A stretch of DNA of 64,000 nucleotides from Fructobacillus broussonetiae. GTDB lineage: Bacteria; Bacillota; Bacilli; Lactobacillales; Lactobacillaceae. Below are positions 54,412 through 64,000 of this stretch, piece after piece (position 1 is the stretch's first letter; every line of letters starts with the position of its first letter). Where the stretch lies: positions 62,001 to 126,000 of the forward strand of contig NZ_JAAMFK010000002.1 of the NCBI RefSeq assembly GCF_018437275.1, in the 5' to 3' direction. Under the pieces are notes generated by a model. The model had not been told where the DNA came from, made no database searches, and saw nothing but the letters and a program-made list of their open reading frames with translations. The translations under genes were made by a program, and so were the position numbers.

Positions 54412-55686
54412 ATGGACTTTACAATCGACGAAACGCAGGCATCAACCGGCGCGGTAATTAAGGTCATCGGTGTTGGTGGTGGTGGATCAAACGCCATTAA
54501 CCACATGATTGAAGATGACATCCAAGGAGTGGACTTCATCGTGGCAAACACGGATGTTCAAGCCCTTGATAAGTCATCAGCCAAGCAAAAGATCCAAATC
54601 GGACCTAAGTTGACTGGTGGACTCGGAGCCGGATCAAACCCAGAACGTGGTGCGAAGGCTGCCGAAGAATCAACTGAAGAAATTGAAGGCGCTTTGAAGG
54701 GTGCCGACATGGTGATTATCACGGCCGGAATGGGTGGTGGAACTGGAAACGGTGCCGCACCGATTGTTGCTAAGATTGCCAAGGACATGGGAGCCTTGAC
54801 GGTTGCCGTTGTTACCCGCCCATTTGCATGGGAAGGTCCAAAGCGTTCAAAGTACGCAACAGAAGGGTTGCAAGCTTTGTCTGAACAAGTGGATTCATTG
54901 GTTGTGATTACCAACGAACGCTTGAAGGACCAAATCGATTTGAAGTTGCCAATCATTGAAGCCTTCCGCGTTGTTGACGACGTGGTGGCACAAGGTGTTC
55001 GTGGAATTTCAGAATTGATTACAAACCCTGGATTCATCAACTTGGACTTCGCCGACGTGAAGACAGTGATGGAAGATGCTGGTCCAGCCCTCATGGGTGT
55101 TGGAACGGCCACAGGTGAATCACGTGCCGTTGACGCAACGCGTTCAGCTATCTCTTCACCATTGCTTGAAGTTGATATGACGGGTGCTTCAGAAGTGCTT
55201 TTGAACGTGACGGGTGGTGCAGACCTCTCCGTCTTCGAAGCACAATCTGCCGCTGACGTGATTAACCAAGAAGCTGGTCGTGACGTGAACGTTGTCTTCG
55301 GTACTTCCGTTGACATGGACATGAACGACGGTATTCGTGTGACGGTTATCGCCACTGGTTTGCAAGACGGTAAGAAGCAAGGCCCACGTCGCCAAGCTGA
55401 GCAAAAGGTTGAACAAGCCACACCAAAGACGGAAGGCGCTAACTCACAAGCTGGCCTCTTCTCACGTACGGAAGGTGAAGCAAAGCCTGCTGATTCTTCT
55501 TCAAAGAATGATCCATTCGCTGACTGGGACATCACAACAAAAGAAGAACCAAAGCAAGCCGAAGAAGAACAATTCGATGGCGTTCAAAAGCAAGCCTTTG
55601 ACCCCGTTGAACCAATGAATCAAAACATTGACTTAGATTTGTCAACGGAAGATGACGACCAGCCACCTTTCTTTAAGAAGCGCTAA
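54412..55686 (+). CDS. ftsZ: Cell division protein FtsZ
   Basis: 424 residues from ATG 54412 (SD AAAGGAG, 7-base spacing; ATG 54406 is too close to it). GTPase marks: [29 protein letters not shown] tubulin signature, [13 protein letters not shown]. Long acidic linker (~325-405) and C-terminal [10 protein letters not shown] that binds FtsA/SepF. Confidence 0.98.
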   Translation: MDFTIDETQASTGAVIKVIGVGGGGSNAINHMIEDDIQGVDFIVANTDVQALDKSSAKQKIQIGPKLTGGLGAGSNPERGAKAAEESTEEIEGALKGADMVIITAGMGGGTGNGAAPIVAKIAKDMGALTVAVVTRPFAWEGPKRSKYATEGLQALSEQVDSLVVITNERLKDQIDLKLPIIEAFRVVDDVVAQGVRGISELITNPGFINLDFADVKTVMEDAGPALMGVGTATGESRAVDATRSAISSPLLEVDMTGASEVLLNVTGGADLSVFEAQSAADVINQEAGRDVNVVFGTSVDMDMNDGIRVTVIATGLQDGKKQGPRRQAEQKVEQATPKTEGANSQAGLFSRTEGEAKPADSSSKNDPFADWDITTKEEPKQAEEEQFDGVQKQAFDPVEPMNQNIDLDLSTEDDDQPPFFKKR

Positions 55687-55700
55687 GAAGGAGTTTTCTC

Positions 55701-56138
55701 ATGGCATTCGATAAGATTAAGACCCTCTTTTCAGGGGATGATGATTACTACGAAGACGAATACGAAGAAGTGCAAGAAGAACCAGCACAAGCCACTGCTC
55801 CAAAGCCTCACCAAATGACGGCTGTTAAGAAGCAAAAGCAAGAGGCTGCCCGTCCGCAAACGACGGCTACTTCACGTATCGCTTTGTTTGAACCAAAGGT
55901 ATACGCGGACTCACGTGCCATCGCTTCTCAAGTCATTGAAGGTGATGCGGTTATCGTGAACTTCTCCCAGTTGGAAGAAGATCCTGCCCGTCGTATTCTT
56001 GATTACATTGGTGGTGCAGTTTACGCTGTGAACGGTTCAATGGAACGTATCGGTGAGAAGATTTTCTTGCTCACGCCCGATGCATACGAAGTTGCCGGTT
56101 CAATGAGCGAAAACTTGGACAACCAATCACGGTACTAA
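55701..56138 (+). CDS. sepF: Cell division protein SepF
   Basis: 145 residues. N-terminal amphipathic membrane helix (MAFDKIKTLFSG), acidic linker, C-terminal SepF fold (IVNFSQLEEDPARRILDYIGG; YAVNGSMERIGEKIFLLTP). Ring-forming FtsZ-membrane anchor. Confidence 0.95.
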   Translation: MAFDKIKTLFSGDDDYYEDEYEEVQEEPAQATAPKPHQMTAVKKQKQEAARPQTTATSRIALFEPKVYADSRAIASQVIEGDAVIVNFSQLEEDPARRILDYIGGAVYAVNGSMERIGEKIFLLTPDAYEVAGSMSENLDNQSRY

Positions 56139-56141
56139 ACT

Positions 56142-56399
56142 ATGATGTTAAGCCCAATCATCACTATTCTGTTATATGCGATTCAGTTTTACACGTACGC
56201 ATTACTCATCTTTGTCTTGATGTCTTGGGTACCACGGTTGTATTCAACCTGGTTCGGTCGTGAGCTTGGAAAGTTGATTCGCCCATATTTGAATCTCTTT
56301 TCTTTTATTAAGCCTCTCGGCTTCTTCGACTTTCGACCACTCGCGGCGTTGATTGTTCTTCAACTCATTGAAACTGGGTTGACGATGTTGGTTTCCTGA
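56142..56399 (+). CDS. YggT family membrane protein
   Basis: 85 residues; ATG 56142 or 56145. Two hydrophobic segments and the signature SWVPRLYSTWFGRELGKLIRP, as in YggT/YlmG proteins of the sepF-ylmH cluster. Role in nucleoid/division placement is suspected for homologues. TGA overlaps the ylmH ATG. Confidence 0.9.
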   Translation: MMLSPIITILLYAIQFYTYALLIFVLMSWVPRLYSTWFGRELGKLIRPYLNLFSFIKPLGFFDFRPLAALIVLQLIETGLTMLVS

Positions 56400-57193
56400 T
56401 GGCTGAGTTATCCAAAGTCGGCCAACATTTTGATCAAGAAGAACAGCCCTTCGTTGCGAAAGCGCTCGATTGGATTGAACGGGCAAGCCAGGATTACACG
56501 CTTTGCCTCACACCATTTTTAAATCCCAGAGAACGGCACATCGTGTCGATTCTGCTTGGTGATCGAGAAGATGTGAAGGTGAGTGCTTCTGGCATTTTTG
56601 CCCGGGCAGAAAAAGAACGCTTGGTGATTGCACCATCCTTCATGGAAATCGGTGAAGCCGACTATGAAATGGTACTTCTGCAAGTCACCTTCGCTAAGAA
56701 GTTTGTAACGCTCCGGCATAAAGATTTGCTCGGAGCGCTTTTATCAGCAGGACTCGAAAGAACCGTCTTTGGTGATATCGTGACCGATGACAATAAAGGG
56801 CTCGCCCAAGTTGCCATTGATAAAAGGCAAGTTCCTTATGTAATGTCTCAGATTGATTCAATCGGTAAGGTAAAAGCCGACTGGACGGAAGTCCCTTTCG
56901 ATGATGCGTTGATTAAGGAAGTGGAAGGAAAAGAAGAATTCTTGCTCCTTTCTTCCTTACGTTTGGACACGGTTGTCGCAACGGCTTTCAACCTCTCACG
57001 GCAAGAAGCAAAAGACTTGATTTTAAGCGGTTTTGTTGCCGTCAACTGGGCTTCATCCGACCGATTAGACCGAATCATTCGGAGCAAAGATGTGATTTCT
57101 GTCCGGAAAAAAGGACGAATTAGCCTCCAGAGCTTGGCAGGACACAGTAAAAGGGATAAAATAAAGGCAGTTTTTCAAATCATTCACCGTTGA
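56399..57193 (+). CDS. ylmH: YlmH-type S4 RNA-binding protein
   Basis: 264 residues. N-terminal domain unique to the family; C-terminal S4 domain with LRLDTVVATAFNLSRQEAKDLI and VAVNWASSDR. Homologues bind ribosome-peptidyl-tRNA complexes and act in rescue; direct role here not shown. Coupled to yggT by TGATG. Confidence 0.92.
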   Translation: MAELSKVGQHFDQEEQPFVAKALDWIERASQDYTLCLTPFLNPRERHIVSILLGDREDVKVSASGIFARAEKERLVIAPSFMEIGEADYEMVLLQVTFAKKFVTLRHKDLLGALLSAGLERTVFGDIVTDDNKGLAQVAIDKRQVPYVMSQIDSIGKVKADWTEVPFDDALIKEVEGKEEFLLLSSLRLDTVVATAFNLSRQEAKDLILSGFVAVNWASSDRLDRIIRSKDVISVRKKGRISLQSLAGHSKRDKIKAVFQIIHR

Positions 57194-57224
57194 GTAGAAT
57201 GAAAGGGAAAGGAAGACAAGATAC

Positions 57225-57932
57225 ATGGCATTAACACCTGATGAAATTTTGAACCACGAATTCACTCGCAAGGGATCGCGTGCATACGTTGCCCGCGAGG
57301 TCGATTCATTCTTGGACGAAGTGAACAACGATTACCGTTCACTCATCGCTGACTACGAACAATTGCAAAAGCAATCACGCCAGCAACAAGAACGTATCAA
57401 CGAATTGGAAGGTCAAAAGGACCAAGTGAACGAATCAATCATGTTCGCTCAATCCGCTGCTTCACGCCTCCGTTCTGAAACGGAAGAAGAAGTAAAGGCC
57501 CAATTGGACAAGGCAAACCAAGAAGCAAAGGACATCGTTGATGAAGCCCGTCAAAAGGCTGAATCCGAATCAAAGCGCTTGGCTCAAGAAAACGTTGACT
57601 TGATTGACGAACAAAACCGTTTGCGTGAAAAGGTTACGTCATTCAAGGAATCATTCCTTGACTTGATTGAACAACAAAAGGCACTCTTGTCAGAAGACAA
57701 GTTGTCAGAAGCTGTTCAAGCCTTGCCAGCATCAGAATTGTCACAAGGTGTTTTGGACGAAGCTGCAAAACAAGAGGATGGTGAAAAGGCTTCTTTGCCC
57801 ACGGACTTGGATTCCGTCCCTGACTTTGCAAAGGGCCCAATCCAAAAGAAGGACAACCAGGAAGACGCTTCTGAAGCTGAAAAGCCTGAAGACCCAACGG
57901 TCGTTGTTTTCCCTGACTCAGAAAAGAAATAA
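57225..57932 (+). CDS. divIVA: Cell division initiation protein DivIVA
   Basis: 235 residues. N-terminal lipid-binding segment (ALTPDEILNHEFTRKGSRAY, VDSFLDEV) followed by a long coiled coil (LQKQSRQQQERINELEG; ETEEEVKAQLDKANQEAK). Acidic, Pro-rich end. Localises to curved membrane at poles/septum. The ileS T-box begins just after. Confidence 0.95.
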   Translation: MALTPDEILNHEFTRKGSRAYVAREVDSFLDEVNNDYRSLIADYEQLQKQSRQQQERINELEGQKDQVNESIMFAQSAASRLRSETEEEVKAQLDKANQEAKDIVDEARQKAESESKRLAQENVDLIDEQNRLREKVTSFKESFLDLIEQQKALLSEDKLSEAVQALPASELSQGVLDEAAKQEDGEKASLPTDLDSVPDFAKGPIQKKDNQEDASEAEKPEDPTVVVFPDSEKK

Positions 57933-57949
57933 GTAATTAAACAAAAGAC

Positions 57950-58167
57950 AAGTCAAAACTTGGATATTTGAAGCGAGCCACGTCCGGTGTAAGGTGGTAA
58001 ATCCCTGCAAGTTGCGGTATCACTTTTGTTAACCATCGGCTGAATCAAGTAGGCTGGTGCGGTTAAACCCGTTATCGTTTTTCGAGCACTGATTCACTTC
58101 AGTGGAAGAATAGGTGGTACCACGTTAATTCGTCCTGTTTACCCTTTTGGGTAAGCGGGACTTTTTT
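57950..58167 (+). promoter_or_regulatory. T-box riboswitch (isoleucine) upstream of ileS
   Basis: Stem I with specifier codon ATC at 58019-58021 in GGTATCAC, T-box AATAGGTGGTACCACG (58109-58124) and a terminator GTCCTG...CGGGAC with TACCC/GGGTA (58132-58161) followed by a T-run. Uncharged tRNA-Ile pairing would allow ileS transcription. Confidence 0.93.
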
Positions 58168-58194
58168 ATTTAGTTGAAATTTTAGGAGAAGAAG

Positions 58195-60993
58195 ATGAAG
58201 TACAAAGACACCCTAAACATAGGAAAAACAGACTTCCCAATGCGCGGTTCTTTGCCAAAGACGGAACCAGTTCGCGAAGCAACTTGGTTTGAAGAAGACC
58301 TCTACGGTCAACGTTTGGCTCAAAACGAACAAAAGCCTCACTTTAACTTGCACGACGGCCCTCCATACGCCAACGGTAACATTCACCTTGGTCACGCCTT
58401 GAACAAGATCACAAAGGATATCATCGTCCGTTTCAAGAACATGAACGGTTACTACGCACCATACGTTCCTGGTTGGGATACGCACGGTTTGCCAATCGAA
58501 CAACAATTGACGAAGGCCGGACAAGACCGTAAGGCCATGCCAAAGGCTGAATGGCGTAACTTGGCCAAGGATTTTGCCTTAGAACAAGTTGCTAAGCAAA
58601 AGAAGGACTTCAAACGTCTTGGTGTCTTAGCTGACTGGGACCACCCATACATTACGTTGCAACCAGAATTCGAAGCTGCTCAATTGCGTGTCTTTGGTGA
58701 CATGGCTAAGAAGGGTTACATTTTCAAGGGGGCCAAGCCGGTTTACTGGTCATGGTCATCTGAATCAGCCTTGGCCGAAGCCGAAATCGAATACCACGAT
58801 TTAAAGTCAACATCACTCTTCTACGCCAACCAAGTGAAGGATGGAAAGGGTGTCTTGGACAACGACACTTACCTTGTTGTTTGGACGACGACACCGTTTA
58901 CGGTGACCGCTTCACGTGGTGTCACGGTCGGGTCTGACTTTGACTACGCCGTCGTAAAGCCTGAAGGTTCTGACAAGAAGTACGTTGTTGCTAAGGAACT
59001 TTTGGAAAACATCGCCCCTAAGTTTGGTTGGGACAAGTATGAAATCCTTTCTGAACACAAGGGTTCTGAACTAGAAAACATTACGGCTTACCACCCATGG
59101 GACAAAGACGTTTCGGAATTGGTCATGGTCGGTGACCACGTAACCCTTGAATCCGGAACTGGTTTGGTTCACACGGCCCCTGGTTTTGGAGAAGACGATT
59201 ACAACGTCTCAAAGGAGTACGGCCTTGAAATCGCCGTGACCGTTGACGAAAAGGGAATGATGACCAAGTCAGCTGGTCCTGACTTCGAAGGTCGTTTCTA
59301 CGACGACATTGTCGGAACGGTTATCACGAAGTTGCAAGAGGCTGGTCTCTTCCTTGCAAAGGAAAAGATCACCCACTCCTACCCATTTGACTGGCGTACG
59401 AAGAAGCCAATCATCTGGCGTGCCGTTCCACAATGGTTCGCGTCAATCGATGACTTCCGTCAAGACATCTTGGACCAGTTGGACGATGTCAACTTCTACC
59501 CAGCTTGGGGTAAGAAGCGTTTGGGTAACATGATTGCCGGGCGTGGTGACTGGGTTATCTCACGTCAGCGTGTCTGGGGTGTGCCACTTCCAATCTTCTA
59601 CGCCGAAGACGGCGAAGCTATTTTGGATGCCGACGTCATCGAACACGTGGCACAATTGGTTGAAAAGCATGGGTCTAACATCTGGTTTGAAAAGGATGCC
59701 AAGGACCTCTTGCCAGAAGGTTACACAAACGAACACTCACCAAACGGCATCTTCAAGAAGGAAGAAGACATCATGGATGTCTGGTTCGACTCTGGTTCAT
59801 CATGGAACGGTGTGCTCCGCACCCGTCCACAGTTGGACTTCCCGGCCGACCTTTACTTGGAAGGATCCGACCAGTACCGTGGATGGTTTAACTCATCACT
59901 CATCACGTCTGTTGCCGTAACGGGACAAGCGCCATACAAGAACTTGCTCTCCCAAGGATTTACTTTGGACGGTAAGGGAAACAAGATGTCCAAGTCCCTT
60001 GGTAACACGATTTCACCAGCTGAAGTTGGTGACCAACTCGGTGTTGAAATCCTCCGTTTGTGGACGATTTCCGTTGATACGTCACAGGACATGCCGGTTT
60101 CTCAAGAAATCTTGAAGCAGGTGGCGGATTCTTACCGTAAGATCCGTAACACGATGCGTTTCTTGTTGGCCAACACGTCTGACTTCGATTACGAAAAGGA
60201 CGCCGTGCCATTCGAAAATCGCGCTGCTCACGACCAGTACGCAACGGTTCTCTTAAACGACCTCGTTGCTGGTTTGGAAGACGCCTACGACAACTACCGC
60301 TTCAACGACGTTTACTCAAAGTTGATCAACTTCATCAACGTTGACTTGTCCGCCTTCTACTTGGACATCGCCAAGGACGTTGTCTACGTCGAAGCACCAA
60401 ATTCTGAACTTCGCCGTTCAATGCAAACTGTCTTCTACGAGACGGTTACGGCTTTGACGAAGTTGATCTTGCCAGTCTTGCCACACACGGCCGAAGAAAT
60501 CTGGTCATACTTGCCAGACGATTCAACGAAGTTCGCCTACTTGCAAGACATGCCTGAAGTAAAGACGATTGCTAACGCCGAAGACATCAAGGCAAAGTGG
60601 CAAACTGTCATGGCCATCCGTTCTGCTGCTAACAAGGCAATCGAAGGAGCACGTTCAGAAGACCTCATCGGAAAGAACGCCGAAGCAGCCATGACGATTT
60701 ACTTGGATGCTGATCAGAAGAAGACATTGGAAGACTTGAACGTCGACTTGCGCTTGCTCTTGATGGTGTCACAGTTGACGATTGAAGACGCCGCAAAGGC
60801 ACCTGCCGATGCGCGCCTCTTTGACGACATCGCCATGGTTGTCGAAAAGGCCCGCGGTGGCTTGTCACCACGTGACCGTCGCTACCACGAAGACTTGGGT
60901 GCCGACGCTGCCTTCCCTGAATTGGCTGCATACGAAGCAAAGATCGTTCGCGACTTTTACCCAGAAGCCTTGGAAGAAGGCTTTGAAAAGTAA
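58195..60993 (+). CDS. ileS: Isoleucyl-tRNA synthetase
   Basis: 932 residues. Class I HIGH-type motif HLGHALNKI ([13 protein letters not shown]), [14 protein letters not shown] editing/catalytic, [15 protein letters not shown] (KMSKS) and [14 protein letters not shown]. The C-terminal zinc-knuckle cysteines of some IleS are missing (the chain ends [15 protein letters not shown]). SD AGGAGAAG. Controlled by the T-box. Confidence 0.97.
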   Translation: MKYKDTLNIGKTDFPMRGSLPKTEPVREATWFEEDLYGQRLAQNEQKPHFNLHDGPPYANGNIHLGHALNKITKDIIVRFKNMNGYYAPYVPGWDTHGLPIEQQLTKAGQDRKAMPKAEWRNLAKDFALEQVAKQKKDFKRLGVLADWDHPYITLQPEFEAAQLRVFGDMAKKGYIFKGAKPVYWSWSSESALAEAEIEYHDLKSTSLFYANQVKDGKGVLDNDTYLVVWTTTPFTVTASRGVTVGSDFDYAVVKPEGSDKKYVVAKELLENIAPKFGWDKYEILSEHKGSELENITAYHPWDKDVSELVMVGDHVTLESGTGLVHTAPGFGEDDYNVSKEYGLEIAVTVDEKGMMTKSAGPDFEGRFYDDIVGTVITKLQEAGLFLAKEKITHSYPFDWRTKKPIIWRAVPQWFASIDDFRQDILDQLDDVNFYPAWGKKRLGNMIAGRGDWVISRQRVWGVPLPIFYAEDGEAILDADVIEHVAQLVEKHGSNIWFEKDAKDLLPEGYTNEHSPNGIFKKEEDIMDVWFDSGSSWNGVLRTRPQLDFPADLYLEGSDQYRGWFNSSLITSVAVTGQAPYKNLLSQGFTLDGKGNKMSKSLGNTISPAEVGDQLGVEILRLWTISVDTSQDMPVSQEILKQVADSYRKIRNTMRFLLANTSDFDYEKDAVPFENRAAHDQYATVLLNDLVAGLEDAYDNYRFNDVYSKLINFINVDLSAFYLDIAKDVVYVEAPNSELRRSMQTVFYETVTALTKLILPVLPHTAEEIWSYLPDDSTKFAYLQDMPEVKTIANAEDIKAKWQTVMAIRSAANKAIEGARSEDLIGKNAEAAMTIYLDADQKKTLEDLNVDLRLLLMVSQLTIEDAAKAPADARLFDDIAMVVEKARGGLSPRDRRYHEDLGADAAFPELAAYEAKIVRDFYPEALEEGFEK

Positions 60994-61130
60994 AAAAATG
61001 ATTTTGGTCTTAAGCTAAAGCGGTTAAAGGAGTCGGCCAAATGGGCCTGACTTCTGTCGTGATCGCGGTTTGCGCGGTTCGCTTTTGACTTTTGGAAAAA
61101 GCGCCGACAGGCCGAAGATTAATCAAAAAT
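60994..61130 (+). other. Structured gene-free stretch between ileS and rpsP terminator
   Basis: Contains hairpin GAGTCGGCC / GGGCCTGACTT (61031-61054) and G/C-rich GCGGTTTGCGCGGTTCGC, and shares CGCTTTTGACTTTT (61080-61093) with the pepV leader. No ORF; a small RNA or processed 3' end is possible but unproven. Confidence 0.4.
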
Positions 61131-61168
61131 AAAAACCGTGTCAAGTAAAAAGGCTTGACATGGTTTTT
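61131..61168 (+). terminator. ileS terminator carrying the rpsP -35
   Basis: AAAAACCGTGTCAAG / CTTGACATGGTTTTT hairpin; TTGACA (61155-61160) lies in the right arm and is the likely -35 of rpsP. Confidence 0.8.
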
Positions 61169-61183
61169 GCTATCTGGCATACT
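61155..61183 (+). promoter_or_regulatory. rpsP promoter
   Basis: -35 TTGACA (61155-61160), 17-base spacer, -10 CATACT (61178-61183). Leader of ~25 bases with SD CGGAGGA. Confidence 0.6.
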
Positions 61184-61216
61184 ATAACAAGTAAAGAAAT
61201 TCGGAGGAAATTAATT

Positions 61217-61681
61217 ATGTCTGTAAAGATTCGTTTGAAGCGCATGGGTGCTAAGAAGCGTCCTTACTACCGTGTTGTTATTGCTGACTCACGTTCACCA
61301 CGTGATGGTCGCTTTATCGAAACTGTTGGTACGTACAACCCAGTTGCACAACCACAAGAAGTAAAGTTGGACGAAGAAAAGATCATGTCATGGTTGGCCA
61401 ATGGTGCACAACCATCAGACACTGTTCGTAACTTGTTGTCTAACGCTGGTATCATGGCAAAGCACGCCGAAACGAAGTCAGGTAAGAAGCCTGCTTCAAA
61501 GAAGGCCGCAAAGCCAGCCAAGAAGGCTGCTGCTAAGCCAGCTGCTAAGAAGGAAGCCGCAGCTTCATCTTCAAAGCCAACGACTAAGAACACGGTCGCT
61601 GAAATCAAGGCTTACTTGGATGCCCAAGGAACGAAGTACACGTCATCAGCTAAGAAGGCTGACTTGTTGGACTTGGTATAA
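61217..61681 (+). CDS. rpsP: 30S ribosomal protein S16 with C-terminal HeH/SAP-like extension
   Basis: 154 residues from ATG 61217 (SD CGGAGGA). Residues 1-90 are S16 ([44 protein letters not shown]). Then ~35 residues of Ala/Lys/Pro linker, and a C-terminal ~30 residues ([25 protein letters not shown]) that resemble a HeH/LEM-like (SAP family) helix-extended-loop-helix domain. Typical S16 is 80-95 residues, so this is a fusion. Confidence 0.9.
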   Translation: MSVKIRLKRMGAKKRPYYRVVIADSRSPRDGRFIETVGTYNPVAQPQEVKLDEEKIMSWLANGAQPSDTVRNLLSNAGIMAKHAETKSGKKPASKKAAKPAKKAAAKPAAKKEAAASSSKPTTKNTVAEIKAYLDAQGTKYTSSAKKADLLDLV

Positions 61682-61691
61682 GCTAACTTTT

Positions 61692-61719
61692 AAAAACTAC
61701 CCTTTGGGTAGTTTTTTTG
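61692..61719 (+). terminator. rpsP terminator
   Basis: AAAACTACCC / GGGTAGTTTT hairpin with a T-run. Confidence 0.92.
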
Positions 61720-61814
61720 TTTTGGCAAAGTCAGAGACGGAAGAGGCCCTTTTTTTAGTGGTTTAGACCAAGAGTCCTTTGCGTCATTTTACTCGGTTTT
61801 CGAATAAGAAAATT

Positions 61815-61823
61815 TGCTATAAT
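61815..61823 (+). promoter_or_regulatory. rimM promoter, extended -10, leaderless position
   Basis: TGCTATAAT; TATAAT (61818-61823) ends 7 bases before the rimM ATG at 61831. No SD. Confidence 0.75.
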
Positions 61824-61830
61824 AGGTGCT

Positions 61831-62349
61831 ATGGATAAGACAAATTACTTTAAAATTGGAACCATTGTGAACACCCACGGTATCCGTGGTGAACTCAAGG
61901 TAAAGGCCATCACCGACTTTGCAGAGGAACGCTTTGCAAAGGGGGCCGTTATTTACCGGAAGGACAATTCCGGTTACATCAAAGAAAACATGGAAAAGGC
62001 CCGGATGCACAAGGGAATGTGGTTGATCACCTTTGCCGGTGTCACCAACATCAACGACGTGGAACCCTTTAAGGGACAAGACCTCTTTGTTTCAGAAGAA
62101 GATCGCGACGATTTGGAAGATGGTGAGTACTATTACTCCGAAATCATCGGCTGTGAAGTACAAGACGAAGAAGGCGAGGTAATCGGTACCGTGAAGGAAA
62201 TCATGGAAACGGGTGCCAACGACGTTTGGATCGTCAAGCGCGCATCCGGCAAGGACGCCTTGATTCCAGTTATTCCTGACGTTGTCAAAGACGTGAACGT
62301 GGAAAAGCAAACCATCGTGATTGATGTATTAGAAGGGCTGTTAGATTAA
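61831..62349 (+). CDS. rimM: Ribosome maturation factor RimM
   Basis: 172 residues. N-terminal domain with [16 protein letters not shown]-terminal PRC barrel ([40 protein letters not shown]). Aids 30S 3' domain assembly with S19. trmD ATG overlaps its stop (TAATG). Confidence 0.96.
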   Translation: MDKTNYFKIGTIVNTHGIRGELKVKAITDFAEERFAKGAVIYRKDNSGYIKENMEKARMHKGMWLITFAGVTNINDVEPFKGQDLFVSEEDRDDLEDGEYYYSEIIGCEVQDEEGEVIGTVKEIMETGANDVWIVKRASGKDALIPVIPDVVKDVNVEKQTIVIDVLEGLLD

Positions 62350-63098
62350 TGAAAATCGACGTACTCTCACTCTTCCCGGACATGTTTGCTCCAATGAAGC
62401 AATCCATCATCGGTAAGGCCATCGACAAGGGGACCTTGGACTTTGATGTCACAGACTTCCGGGATTACACAACAAACAAGCATAACAATGTCGACGACTA
62501 CCCATTCGGTGGTGGTGCCGGCATGCTGCTTACGCCGCAGCCAATCTTTGACGCTATGGAAGCCGTCAAGGATAATTCCGCTGATGGCAGCACCGGCCAC
62601 GTGGTTCTTTTGGACCCGGCCGGTAAGAAGTTCGACCACACGGATGCCGAACGCTTAGCCCAGTACGACCACTTAACTTTTATCTGTGGTCACTACGAAG
62701 GCTACGACGAACGCATTAAGACCTTGGTCGATGAAGAACTCTCACTTGGTGACTACGTGTTGACCGGTGGGGAGCTCGGGGCCATGGTGATGATTGATGC
62801 CACCGTGCGCTTTATGCCAGATGTTTTGGGAAACCGGGAATCAGCCTCTGGTGATTCCTTCCAGGACAACTTGCTCGAGTACCCGCAGTACACGCGTCCC
62901 GCCGACTTTCGTGGGATGAAGGTGCCGGATGTTTTAATCTCCGGTAACCACGGTAAAATTGCCGAATGGCGGATGAAGGAGTCTTTGCGTAAGACCTACC
63001 TTCGCCGTCCCGACTTATTAGAAGGCCGCCCTTTCTCAAAGGAAGAACGCGACCTGTTAGATGATATTAAGACTGAAGAAGCAGACGACAACGAATAG
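62349..63098 (+). CDS. trmD: tRNA (guanine37-N1)-methyltransferase
   Basis: 249 residues. SPOUT knot marks: [35 protein letters not shown] and [18 protein letters not shown]. Methylates G37 of tRNAs. Coupled to rimM. Confidence 0.97.
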   Translation: MKIDVLSLFPDMFAPMKQSIIGKAIDKGTLDFDVTDFRDYTTNKHNNVDDYPFGGGAGMLLTPQPIFDAMEAVKDNSADGSTGHVVLLDPAGKKFDHTDAERLAQYDHLTFICGHYEGYDERIKTLVDEELSLGDYVLTGGELGAMVMIDATVRFMPDVLGNRESASGDSFQDNLLEYPQYTRPADFRGMKVPDVLISGNHGKIAEWRMKESLRKTYLRRPDLLEGRPFSKEERDLLDDIKTEEADDNE

Positions 63099-63122
63099 TT
63101 GCTTCTTCTTGGGGGATGAAAG

Positions 63123-64000
63123 ATGGAATTAGAATTTTTAGGGACCGGATCCGGTCAGCCATCCAAATTTCGAAACGTGGCAAGCATTGCCATGAAGTTG
63201 CTTGACGAGCGAAACGCCGTCTGGCTTTTTGACGTTGGGGAAGCAACCCAGCACCAAATCTTGAAGACGACCATTCGTCCTCGAAAAATCGAAAAGATTT
63301 TCATCTCTCACTTACACGGTGACCACATCTTTGGTTTGCCTGGTTTGCTTTCTTCTCGTTCCTTTCAAGGAGCAGACAAGAACGAACCGTTGACCATATA
63401 CGGACCAAAGGGCTTGAAGTCATTTGTGAACACCGCCTTGCGCGTTTCCGAAACGCACTTGTCCTATCCGATTCACTTCGTTGAGATTGAAGAGGGAACC
63501 ATCTTTGAAGATGACACCTTCAAGGTGATTGCCGAACCCCTTCGCCACCGCATGGAGGCCTGGGGCTTTCGTGTCGAAGAAAAGCCACACGCCGGTGAGC
63601 TCTTGATCGACAAGGTCAAGGCTGACAACATTCCGGCCGGTCCTGTTTACGGTCAGTTGAAGGCCGGTCAAACAGTGACCTTGGACGATGGCCGCACAGT
63701 GAATGGAAAGGACTATCTCGGTCCCGCCCAACCCGGACGTGTCGTTGCGATCATCTTCGATACGATGCCAACCGAAGGCGCTAAGATTTTGGCAAAGGAC
63801 GCCGACGTCTTGGTGCACGAATCCACTTACGGTATTTCAAAGGACGAAGGCAAGATGGCCCGCGCCCACGGTCACTCAACGACCCGTGACGCTGCCAAGC
63901 TCGCCAATGACATGGGCGTGAAGAAGCTGGTCTTGACCCATGTCTCCGCCCGTTACATTGGTCCGTTGTTAAAGAAGTTTATCACGGATGCGAACAAGCT
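63123..64000 (+). CDS. rnz: Ribonuclease Z (3' end beyond window)
   Basis: ~292 residues visible, no stop before the window ends. Metallo-beta-lactamase fold: [54 protein letters not shown]. It trims tRNA 3' trailers. SD GGGGGATGAAAG region. ElaC-type short RNase Z. Confidence 0.95.
   Translation, partial: MELEFLGTGSGQPSKFRNVASIAMKLLDERNAVWLFDVGEATQHQILKTTIRPRKIEKIFISHLHGDHIFGLPGLLSSRSFQGADKNEPLTIYGPKGLKSFVNTALRVSETHLSYPIHFVEIEEGTIFEDDTFKVIAEPLRHRMEAWGFRVEEKPHAGELLIDKVKADNIPAGPVYGQLKAGQTVTLDDGRTVNGKDYLGPAQPGRVVAIIFDTMPTEGAKILAKDADVLVHESTYGISKDEGKMARAHGHSTTRDAAKLANDMGVKKLVLTHVSARYIGPLLKKFITDANK

Noticed and set aside
54558-55535. 325-residue minus-strand frame opposite ftsZ
   Set aside because: Shadow of the strongly biased ftsZ codons; Ser/Pro-rich composition without a domain or SD.
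61020-61110. Third TA-like locus
   Set aside because: Contains GCGGTT-type strings like loci A and B, but no toxin-like peptide, SD or T-rich antisense terminator.

Overview
The window comes from a low-to-mid GC Gram-positive lactic acid bacterium of the Leuconostocaceae branch of Lactobacillaceae. A Fructobacillus-like or Weissella-like species is most likely. The reasons are the complete Firmicute dcw cluster, an ileS T-box, a KxYKxGKxW-signal GH70 glucansucrase, PepV, and G/C-ending codons in the core genes that argue against the low-GC Leuconostoc species. This assignment is inferred from gene content only.

Layout. (1) 1-7.9 kb is the right end of a siphovirus-type prophage: tape measure (partial), Dit, Tal with a GH25 muramidase tail, baseplate-type proteins, XkdX, membrane/holin proteins, an amidase endolysin, then a two-gene cargo operon with a Panacea (DUF4065) antitoxin-like gene and a possible toxin. 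No integrase lies in the window. (2) 8-13.9 kb carries housekeeping genes: upp, tsaE-GNAT-dnaQ-like, exoA, nnrD and pepV. (3) 13.98-14.4 kb is a candidate type I toxin-antitoxin locus (A). (4) 14.4-19.4 kb has gtrA-like, tig, clpX-engB and msrA-msrB. (5) 19.5-21.9 kb has an envelope-stress-like pair (DUF1700/DUF4097) and a small island of unknown genes. (6) 22-30.9 kb has nadR, priA, fmt, rsmB, stp and pknB. (7) 30.9-38.5 kb is an A+T-rich accessory island between pknB and rsgA, genes that are normally adjacent. It holds a broken glucansucrase, a QPETG-anchored Mub-like surface protein, and a second type I TA-like locus (B) with three tandem antisense-RNA copies. (8) 38.6-43.7 kb has rsgA, rpe, thiN, trxA, rpmB, asp23-like and fakA. 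(9) 43.8-57.9 kb is the division/cell-wall cluster: DUF3397, mraZ, rsmH, ftsL, pbp2x, mraY, murD, murG, ftsQ, ftsA, ftsZ, sepF, yggT, ylmH and divIVA. (10) 58-64 kb has T-box-ileS, rpsP with an added C-terminal HeH-like domain, rimM, trmD and rnz (partial).

How they work together. The core genes cover translation and ribosome maturation (tsaE, rsgA, rimM, rpsP, rsmB, rsmH, trmD, fmt, ileS), protein quality control (tig, clpX, msrA/B), peptidoglycan synthesis and septation (mraY-murD-murG-PBP2x-FtsLQAZ-SepF-DivIVA), and Ser/Thr signalling that senses peptidoglycan (stp/pknB).

Main observations for follow-up are: two loci of one candidate type I TA architecture, one with an array of tandem antisense RNAs; three ribosome/tRNA-maturation genes (tsaE, rsgA, rimM) with the same extended -10 placed so that their mRNAs should be leaderless; terminators that double as promoters (msrA, rpsP); three accessory genes in which a TGG tryptophan codon appears to have become TGA; an HTH-like segment in the PknB linker; and the Panacea operon at the prophage edge.
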